NCBI GenBank assembly: GCA_040219575.1
Contig: JAVJSD010000045.1
Span: 62,001 to 126,000 of the forward strand
Direction: 5' to 3'
DNA length: 64,000 nt
Source: JAVJSD01 sp040219575
Lineage (GTDB): Bacteria; Planctomycetota; Planctomycetia; Pirellulales; Pirellulaceae
Below are positions 58,286 through 64,000 of the stretch, in pieces. How positions within the stretch are numbered: position 1 is the first letter of the stretch; every line of letters starts with the position of its first letter. The notes under the pieces were generated by a model. It ran no database searches, was not told the DNA's origin, and was given only the letters and a program-made list of their open reading frames with translations. The translations under genes were made by a program, and so were the position numbers.

Positions 58286-58972
58286 TTAGTATCCCCACTC
58301 CTCGGCAGGGCCCTGCCCCCAGGGCGTGATCGAGATGCAGTTCTCGACATGCTTCACGTTCGGAGCCCGCCAGGCGATTCTCTCCGCCTCGTCGCGCTCT
58401 GCATGCGAGCGGACATCGCCGGTCAGGATGACTTGCTTGTCTCGCAGTTCGATGTTGATTCCTCGGGAGTTGACGCTGGCGCTGCGGCGAAGCGCGGAGG
58501 CGATGCCGCCGTGCTCGGGAGCGGAGGCGTCCGCATGTTCCACGACGATCTCGTTGTCCACGCCCAGCACGCCGCGCAGGCGGCGGACGGCGCGCTCGGC
58601 CGACATGCGTTGAAACCGTCGGTCCACAGTCCCCTCCAAACTAATCACGCCGTCGCGGACCGTAACTTGAATGCGATCCTGCGGGACGTGAGAATCCCAA
58701 CGCAAGGCGTGCACCGCGGCCGCCGCCAGATCCGCATCGTCGCAGCGGTGACTCTCGGGAGGCCGTACTTCCAAGTCGTTGGCCACCGCCAGTACGCCGT
58801 GAACCCGTTTGGCCACGTCTTCCGCCGTGCGCTTTTCAGCATACGTCGCAACGTGTCCCGTTAACGCCACCACGCCGTCCCTCGTCGTCACGCCAATCTG
58901 GGCGGCTTCGACGCTCGGCTCCCAATCAAGCTCCGCCAGCACGTCGTGCTGCAATTGTACGTCATTCTTCAT
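58286..58972 (-). CDS. Triple BON-domain protein
   Basis: The 228-residue protein consists of three BON domains: residues about 5-75 (VTTRDGVVALTGHVATYAEK), 80-145 (IQVTVRDGVISLEGTVDRRF) and 155-220 (INIELRDKQVILTGDVRSHA). No signal peptide is visible, so unlike OsmY it may be cytosolic. BON domains bind membranes or hydrophobic surfaces. Position between the PhaB-like reductase and PhaE/PhaC suggests a granule- or membrane-associated role, which is inferred only from context. GGGAGGA upstream supports ATG 58972. Confidence 0.9.
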   Translation of the reverse strand: MKNDVQLQHDVLAELDWEPSVEAAQIGVTTRDGVVALTGHVATYAEKRTAEDVAKRVHGVLAVANDLEVRPPESHRCDDADLAAAAVHALRWDSHVPQDRIQVTVRDGVISLEGTVDRRFQRMSAERAVRRLRGVLGVDNEIVVEHADASAPEHGGIASALRRSASVNSRGINIELRDKQVILTGDVRSHAERDEAERIAWRAPNVKHVENCISITPWGQGPAEEWGY

Positions 58973-59001
58973 CTCGCAATCCTCCCGAGAACCTTGAGGC
59001 G

Positions 59002-59748
59002 TCACATGTGCGCGCCCCCGTTCACATTGAGCTGTTGTCCGGTGATGTAATCGCCTTCGGCCGCCAGAAAGACCACCGCGCGCGCGATTTCGACCGGTTG
59101 GGCGAATCGCCCCAGCGGGATCTTCGACTTGATCTGCGTTTGAATGTCCATCGGCACCCGCGCGAACATGTCGGTCTCGGTGTAGCCCGGCGCGACGCTG
59201 TTCACCGTGATGCCGAACCTGGCCAACTCCACCGCCGCCGTGCGCGTGAAGGCAATGATGCCGCCCTTGCTGGCGCTGTAGTTCGCCTGCCCGATCGCTC
59301 CCACCTGGCCGTTCATCGAGCTGATGTTGATGATCCGCCCGTAGCTCTGGGCGGTCATGAACGGGATGGCGGCCGAGGTGCAGAAGAAGCAGCCGTTCAA
59401 GTTGGTCTGAACCACCTCGATCCATTTGTCGTCGGTCATCTTGGGCAGCATCGAATCCCGCGTGATCCCCGCGTTGTTGACCAGGATGTCGAGATGGCCG
59501 AACTCCTTGGCGATCCGCTCGACCATTCCTCGGGCCTCGCTCGGGTCGGCGAGATTGGCCTTGGCCAACACGCAGACGCCGCCGGCCTTCTTAATCTCCT
59601 CGGCGACTTCCTCCGCCTTGGCGTCACTGCTCTGATAGTTGAGCGCCACCTTGGCGCCTTCCTGGGCGAGCTCCATCGCGATCGCTCTCCCGATCCCGCG
59701 CGAGGCCCCCGTGACCAGCGCTGTCTTTCCTTCCAGCCGTTTCATCAT
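59002..59748 (-). CDS. phaB: SDR-family acetoacetyl-CoA/3-oxoacyl reductase (PhaB/FabG type)
   Basis: The 248-residue short-chain dehydrogenase has the cofactor motif TGASRGIG (13-20), NNAG near 92, and the catalytic Ser144, Tyr157 and Lys161 (INISSMNGQVGAIGQANYSASKGG, with the catalytic triad inside). The stretch NISSMNGQVGAIGQANYS is close to PhaB (GQxGQxGQxNYS) and not only to FabG. With thiolase upstream and PhaC downstream, reduction of acetoacetyl-CoA to (R)-3-hydroxybutyryl-CoA is likely. The start is ATG 59748 or the adjacent ATG 59745. It lies 115 bases downstream of the thiolase gene, across a repeat tract. Confidence 0.9.
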   Translation of the reverse strand: MMKRLEGKTALVTGASRGIGRAIAMELAQEGAKVALNYQSSDAKAEEVAEEIKKAGGVCVLAKANLADPSEARGMVERIAKEFGHLDILVNNAGITRDSMLPKMTDDKWIEVVQTNLNGCFFCTSAAIPFMTAQSYGRIINISSMNGQVGAIGQANYSASKGGIIAFTRTAAVELARFGITVNSVAPGYTETDMFARVPMDIQTQIKSKIPLGRFAQPVEIARAVVFLAAEGDYITGQQLNVNGGAHM

Positions 59749-59786
59749 GCAACTCCTGTCGAATATCCGTTGTGACTTACCGGTGG

Positions 59787-59860
59787 CTCACCTCTCACCT
59801 CTCACCTCTCACCTCTCATCTCTCAACTCTCAACTCTCACCTTTCTCCTCTCACCTTTCT
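59787..59860. repeat. CTCACCT-type pyrimidine heptad tract
   Basis: About 74 bases of CTCACCT/CTCATCT/CTCAACT heptads, almost purely pyrimidine with A on this strand, lie between the thiolase and reductase genes. The opposite-strand equivalent (GGTGAGGG) occurs at 5019-5045. Confidence 0.9.
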
Positions 59861-59862
59861 GA

Positions 59863-61050
59863 TTAGCCGTGTTCAAAGATGGCCGCGATCCCCTGACCGC
59901 CGCCGATGCACATCGTGACCAGCGCTCGTTTGCCGCCGATGCGGTTGAGTTCGTAAAGCGCTTTGATGGTCAGAATCGCGCCGGTGGCGCCGATCGGATG
60001 CCCCAGCGAGATGCCGCTGCCGTTGGGATTGGTGCGATCGGCCGGCAGGCCCAGTTCGCGGCAGACGGCGATCGCCTGGGCGGCGAAGGCCTCGTTCACC
60101 TCGAACACGTCGATGTCGTCGAGCTTGAGATTGGTTTTCTCCAGCAGCTTGCGAACCGCCGGCACGGGCCCGATGCCCATGTACTTGGGATCGACCCCGG
60201 CGTAGCTGTAGTCGATCAACTTGCCCATCGGCTTGAGGCCGCGCTGCCGGGCGAGCTCGCCGTCCATCAGCACCACCGCCGCGGCGGCGTCGTTGATGCT
60301 CGAAGCGTTGCCGGGCGTCACGGTTCCCTGGGGATCGAACACCGGCCGCAGCCGGGCGAGTTTCTCCGTGGAACTGCCGCGGCGAACCGTCTCGTCGAGT
60401 TCGAACGGCGCGGTGCCGCCCTTGACCTTGATCTCGATCGGCGTGATCTGGGCCTTGAAGTAGCCCTTGTCGATGGCGGCGCCGGCGCGTTCGTGGCTCT
60501 CCACGGCCAGCGCGTCCTGGTCCTCGCGCGAGATATCGTACTTCTTGGCGACGTTCTCGGCCGTTACGCCCATGTGGCAGTCGTCGAAGGGATCGCTCAG
60601 CGCGCCGACCATGGCGTCGATCATCTTGGTGTCGTTCATCCGCGCGCCGAACCGCATCGCCGGCGAGAAGTACGGAGCGCGGCTCATGTTTTCCGCGCCG
60701 CCGGCGACCGCCGCTTCCGCGTCGCCGAGCATGATCGCCTGGGCGGCGGTGATGATCGCCTGCAGCCCGCTGCCGCACAGGCGGTTGAGCGTCAGGGCCG
60801 GCGTCTCCACTGGCAGACCGCCGTTGACGCCCGCCACGCGCGCCAAGTAGTGATCGTGGGCGTCGGTGTGGATGATGTTGCCGAACACCACATGTCCGAT
60901 ATCCCCCGGGTCGACCCCCGCGCGATGGACGGCCTCGCGCACGCATGCCGCCGCCATCTCGCTGGGCGGCACATCCTTCAAGCTGCCGCCGTATCCTCCG
61001 ATTGCTGTTCTTACGCCACTCAAGACGACAATCTCTCGCGCGCCGCTCAT
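59863..61050 (-). CDS. phaA: Acetyl-CoA C-acetyltransferase (thiolase)
   Basis: The 395-residue thiolase has the three catalytic residues in the usual places: Cys92 (NRLCGSG), His351 (GHPIGATG) and Cys381 (CIGGGQG). NEAFAAQ is near 319. It condenses two acetyl-CoA to acetoacetyl-CoA, or cleaves the reverse in beta-oxidation. The PHA genes directly downstream favour the biosynthetic role; a propionyl-CoA-using variant (BktB-like) cannot be excluded. ATG 61050 follows the first methionine of the conserved domain; upstream frame extensions are spurious. It is the first gene of the PHA block. Confidence 0.95.
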   Translation of the reverse strand: MSGAREIVVLSGVRTAIGGYGGSLKDVPPSEMAAACVREAVHRAGVDPGDIGHVVFGNIIHTDAHDHYLARVAGVNGGLPVETPALTLNRLCGSGLQAIITAAQAIMLGDAEAAVAGGAENMSRAPYFSPAMRFGARMNDTKMIDAMVGALSDPFDDCHMGVTAENVAKKYDISREDQDALAVESHERAGAAIDKGYFKAQITPIEIKVKGGTAPFELDETVRRGSSTEKLARLRPVFDPQGTVTPGNASSINDAAAAVVLMDGELARQRGLKPMGKLIDYSYAGVDPKYMGIGPVPAVRKLLEKTNLKLDDIDVFEVNEAFAAQAIAVCRELGLPADRTNPNGSGISLGHPIGATGAILTIKALYELNRIGGKRALVTMCIGGGQGIAAIFEHG

Positions 61051-61383
61051 CGTTGACCCTCCGGGATCGAGTTTGCTGAGAAGGAACTGCCTGACGGGCA
61101 TTATCTGGCAACTCCCATGCCAAGGTGCGGTTCGGTCCCGCCGTCCGCCTCGGACGAATGCCTCGCATCACATCAGGTCGCACGAAGCCGCGCAGTGCCG
61201 GGCGAGGGATGGAGATTGGTTGGCGCCGAAGTGTGCGGAGGCGCGCCAACGGACGCGCAGGACGTGTGCGGAATCGCACGGCTGGTCGGCCGGTGTTATG
61301 GGGAACGAGAGGGACTGCGCCGGTGTGGTCCGCACTCCGCCAAGGACCAAGGACCAAGGACCAATGACCAATTCGTCGATGTT
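61051..61383. other. Intergenic region with ACCAAGG repeats
   Basis: A 333-base spacer upstream of the thiolase gene. An ACCAAGGACCAAGGACCAAT tract lies at 61341-61372, next to the FBPase stop. The rest is G+C-rich without a recognised element or gene. Confidence 0.55.
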
Positions 61384-62478
61384 TCAGCGGACGTTGATCT
61401 GAAAGCCAGCAGAGATCGACTCGACCGAAGTCGAGTGCACGGCCGACGGCGATCGCAACTGGCGGCTGACCATCTGCTCGAACACGCCCATCTCTTCCTC
61501 ACCGCCCACGATCAGCGGCACGCGCTGGTGGATCGCGGTAGGCTCCAGATCCAAGATCCTCCGCGTCCCGCTGCTGGCCTGGCCGCCCGCCTGTTCGGCG
61601 ATAAAGGCCATCGGGTTGGCCTCGTACAGCAGGCGCAGTTTTCCCTCCGGGTAGTCGCTGGTGGGAGGATAAAGGAACACGCCGCCCCGCAGCAGCGTGC
61701 GGTGGAAGTCGGCCACCAGCGAGCCAATGTAGCGCGATGTGTATTTGCGGCCCATCGCCCCGCCGCGCAAGTGCGCCAAGTAGCCCCGGTAAGGTGCCGG
61801 GAACGAGTCGGAATTGGCCTCGTTCACGGAGTAGATCTGGCCGGCCCTCGGCATGCGGATATTCTCGTGACTCAGCAGGTAGGCGCCGATCTCGGGATCG
61901 AGTGTGAAGCCGTGCACCCCATGCCCGGTGGTGTACACCAGGATGGTCGATGATCCATACACAACGTATCCGGCCGCCAGCTGTTTCAGTCCGGGTTGCA
62001 GCACTGCGCCGGCGTCGTGGGGGCCCGGATCCGGCGGAACGCCCAGCACCGAGAAGATTGTTCCCACGCTCACATTCACGTCGAGGTTCGAGGAGCCGTC
62101 GAGCGGATCGAAGACGATAATGTATTTGCCGGGTTCGACCCGTCCTTCGAAGATCACCGCCTCTTCTCCCTCTTCGGAAGCCAGGATGGCGACGCTCTCC
62201 CGCACGCCCAGGCAGTGCAGCAGGGCGTCGTTGGCGTACACGTCGAGCTTTTGCTGCCGCTCGCCCTGAACGTTCGTCTCGCCGGCGTCCCCGAGCATGT
62301 CGAGCAGTCCGGCCCGACGGACCTTCGCCTGGGTCATCTTCGTGGCCAGCGTGATTCCCGACAACAGCCAGGAAAAGGCGCCGGTGGCGTGCGGCGAGTG
62401 CCTCCGTTGTTCGCGGAGGATGTGTTGTTGCACGGTGACGATCAAGTGGTCCGACGTCGACTTCGAATTCGCGTACAT
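61384..62478 (-). CDS. fbp: Fructose-1,6-bisphosphatase class I
   Basis: The 364-residue protein is a full class I FBPase: metal and substrate motif FDPLDGSSN at 123-131 (DPLDGSS), SGITLATKM near 40-48, LASEEGEE near 99 and GGVFLYPP...GKLRLLYEANPMAF towards the C terminus. It dephosphorylates fructose 1,6-bisphosphate in gluconeogenesis. The active-site Tyr/Asn/Arg region is NSDSFPAPYRGY. The start is ATG 62478. It is divergent from the zinc-ribbon gene at 62710. The enzyme would help turn succinyl-CoA or PHA-derived carbon into sugars. Confidence 0.97.
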   Translation of the reverse strand: MYANSKSTSDHLIVTVQQHILREQRRHSPHATGAFSWLLSGITLATKMTQAKVRRAGLLDMLGDAGETNVQGERQQKLDVYANDALLHCLGVRESVAILASEEGEEAVIFEGRVEPGKYIIVFDPLDGSSNLDVNVSVGTIFSVLGVPPDPGPHDAGAVLQPGLKQLAAGYVVYGSSTILVYTTGHGVHGFTLDPEIGAYLLSHENIRMPRAGQIYSVNEANSDSFPAPYRGYLAHLRGGAMGRKYTSRYIGSLVADFHRTLLRGGVFLYPPTSDYPEGKLRLLYEANPMAFIAEQAGGQASSGTRRILDLEPTAIHQRVPLIVGGEEEMGVFEQMVSRQLRSPSAVHSTSVESISAGFQINVR

Positions 62479-62709
62479 GGCGATGCTCCCATAAGGCGCC
62501 CAACACAACCTCCGTGGTCTCCCACGATCGCATGGGGCAAATGTTATTCCGCACCTCGTTTTTGCCCGCCCGGCGCCGAAGGGCCCGTCAAAGGCCGCAG
62601 CATCGATAATTCCGGTGTGGCGCGCGACGTGCACCGTGTGCGCGATGCGCATCACATTGGCACGATCGGTTCTGCCATAACGCTCTTCTCGTACTTGGGA
62701 GGCATGGCC

Positions 62710-63402
62710 ATGCAGGTGCAAGCAAAGGAGGCCGTCGCCCGTCGGGCTGAGGCGGCCGAGAAATTGGCGGCGGTGATCCAGCGAGGCGACGCGTCGCGGA
62801 TCGTCAGCAGCTTGGCGGACGGACTGACGACGCTCCGCAAGTTGATGTACCAGCGCATTCACCACGACGTGGAGGAGACCTACGGCCAGGACTCGATGCT
62901 CATGCCCCTCTCGGAGGAGAAGTGCGAGCATCGGATCAAGACCGAGATCGAGGTCTATCAAGTCGCCGTCTGCGCCGAAGAAGTGGATTCCTGCGGATAC
63001 GTCGCGCAAGACCTCGCCTGGTTCGCCGACTGGCTGGCGCATCTACGGCTGGGAGAGCACTACGCCGATTCCCGCTACGACGACCGACTCTCCACCTACT
63101 TGGACCTCGATCGGGAAAAGCGTCGGTCGGCGTTCGTGAAAGTGCTTCAGCGGACGCTGCCCGAAACTTCGAAGGCGCCGCTGATCGTGTATCGACTGTT
63201 CCCGTTGGGAGTGCGGATCGTGACGGCGATCGCGTTTGGCGACGTCGCGACAGCCCGACAGCAGCGCGTCCGACAAAACAACTGGCTGCCGGCCATCGCC
63301 GATTGCCATCACTGCCACGGACACTTGTTGGATAACGGTGAGGTTTGCCGCGAATGTGGCAACCCCGTGTGGAAGTACCAATGGTTGACGGCCGTCGATT
63401 AG
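62710..63402 (+). CDS. Soluble protein with a C-terminal zinc ribbon, function unknown
   Basis: The 230-residue protein is helical (about 5-150; EAVARRAEAAEKLAAVIQRG, KLMYQRIHHDVEETYGQDSM) and ends with a treble-clef-like ribbon of two CxxC pairs: CHHCHGHLLDNGEVCRECG near 205-223. I do not recognise the family. A nucleic-acid- or metal-binding regulator is possible because of the ribbon. Start choice: ATG 62710 has GGGAGG seven bases upstream; ATG 62704 would overlap this too closely. The gene is divergent from fbp, across about 230 bases. Confidence 0.72.
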   Translation: MQVQAKEAVARRAEAAEKLAAVIQRGDASRIVSSLADGLTTLRKLMYQRIHHDVEETYGQDSMLMPLSEEKCEHRIKTEIEVYQVAVCAEEVDSCGYVAQDLAWFADWLAHLRLGEHYADSRYDDRLSTYLDLDREKRRSAFVKVLQRTLPETSKAPLIVYRLFPLGVRIVTAIAFGDVATARQQRVRQNNWLPAIADCHHCHGHLLDNGEVCRECGNPVWKYQWLTAVD

Positions 63403-63554
63403 GACCGTCATTAGGACCGTCATGAAAAGTTGGAGGGCCGGCCGCGTCGGCTTGCCCGCCGCCGAGTCCCCCTGTTAGGCTGACGCCGTTGGGGACGAGG
63501 AGAGTCTCCCGACAGCACGCGCAACGTCGTCAGCCCCCAGGAGCGGCCGCAGCC

Positions 63555-64000
63555 ATGAACCAATCCATCGACCTCGAAACGCTTCGTCAAACGTCGTTCT
63601 TCTCCGGGATTCCCGATGAGCAACTGGCCCGACTGGCCGAGATTTCCCGGGAAGCGTCGTTTCAGCGAGGCGACATGTTGTTTCAAGAGGGAGACTTGGG
63701 CGATGAAGTCTACATCGTCGTCAAAGGCGAAGTCTCGGTCGTGATCTGCACGCCCAAGGTCGGCTGCCGCCATATCGGCACGGTCAGCGACGGCGAGCTG
63801 GTGGCCTGGTCGCCGATGCTGCAACACACCCGTCTCTCGGCCGGCGCCCACGTCATCGCCGCCACACGCGTGATCGCCATCAACGCCGCCAAGCTGCGGG
63901 CCCTGTGCGAAGAGGACGCCAAGCTCGGCTACCACTTCCTGCACCGCATCGCCGAGGTCCTCGCCGAGCGACTGAGCGGAACGCGGATGCGGCTGATGGA
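63555..64000 (+). CDS. Cyclic nucleotide-binding domain protein (partial)
   Basis: Only the N-terminal 148 residues are present because the window ends. They form a cyclic-nucleotide-binding beta-roll: TSFFSGIPDEQLARLAEISR, GDMLFQEGDLGDEVYIVVKGEV, GELVAWSPMLQHTRLSAGAH, and the C helix starting FLHRIAEVLAERLSGTR. The phosphate-binding cassette is unusual (SDGELVAWSPML, where CRP has a GE-x-x-Gly-x-Arg arrangement), so the ligand is uncertain. Whether a DNA-binding HTH follows cannot be seen. ATG 63555 is a good start. Confidence 0.88.
   Translation, partial: MNQSIDLETLRQTSFFSGIPDEQLARLAEISREASFQRGDMLFQEGDLGDEVYIVVKGEVSVVICTPKVGCRHIGTVSDGELVAWSPMLQHTRLSAGAHVIAATRVIAINAAKLRALCEEDAKLGYHFLHRIAEVLAERLSGTRMRLM

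Noticed and set aside
61996..62709. N-terminal extension of the zinc-ribbon gene
   Set aside because: The upstream 236 codons are antisense to fbp and intergenic DNA; GGGAGG before ATG 62710 sets the start.

Overview
The window is a G+C-rich chromosomal segment from a planctomycete (phylum Planctomycetota, probably Pirellulales-like; this placement is inferred from gene content, because no rRNA gene is present). The indicators are a 1,268-residue dehydrogenase/HEAT/cytochrome c protein of the planctomycete type, a Tat-exported Gfo/Idh/MocA oxidoreductase, an exported SASA esterase, HEAT-repeat and BNR-repeat proteins, many GTG starts, and intergenic regions filled with short hairpins. Forty-nine protein genes are annotated. 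I found no tRNA, rRNA, CRISPR array, transposase, integrase or phage gene.

Layout. 1-6.6 kb: 5' part of a TonB-dependent receptor, a HEAT-repeat protein overlapping a small membrane protein, a TatD/EboB-like hydrolase with a small upstream gene, and a class II DnaJ overlapping another small membrane protein. 6.8-10.8 kb: a compact nonulosonic-acid (sialic-acid-like) glycan cassette with a TylF-type methyltransferase, a NeuB-family synthase that lacks the SAF domain, a CMP-sugar synthetase fused to a KdsC-like phosphatase, and a divergent MptE/DUF115 protein that could be the transferase. 10.9-21.3 kb: a stand-alone receiver protein, a large exported BNR-repeat protein, a dicarboxylate/amino-acid symporter with a large insertion, a UvrD/Rep helicase and a REC-GGEEF-CBS protein. 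21.7-27.6 kb: ROK sugar kinase, LepA, RpiB, HemW and a SASA esterase. 27.9-34.4 kb: a five-gene peptide ABC transporter operon. 34.8-43.5 kb: the large cytochrome protein, an exported protein with a SecD-P1-like C terminus, an exported esterase and QueA. 43.6-48.6 kb: a YbaK-type deacylase, a universal stress protein, a P1B ATPase and the Gfo/Idh protein.

48.8-61.1 kb forms a metabolic block read from the minus strand: thiolase, acetoacetyl-CoA reductase, a three-BON protein, a PhaE-like protein, class III PhaC, a UbiB-like kinase, methylmalonyl-CoA epimerase, both methylmalonyl-CoA mutase subunits and the MeaB chaperone. It couples polyhydroxyalkanoate synthesis to the propionyl-CoA/succinyl-CoA branch. 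The window closes with a class I fructose-1,6-bisphosphatase, a divergent zinc-ribbon protein of unknown function and the start of a cyclic-nucleotide-binding protein.

The least explained layer lies between genes. A family of short palindromes recurs; several form closely spaced inverted pairs (48.7, 49.8-50.0, 54.4, 54.9 and 56.5-56.7 kb), and low-complexity tracts accompany them. Three hairpin-plus-T-run structures point along the plus strand where no plus-strand gene is evident. The best candidates for undescribed protein biology are the SAF-less NeuB cassette, the symporter with a roughly 145-residue insertion, the SecD-P1-like exported protein, and the BNR protein with what looks like a dead PIG-L domain.
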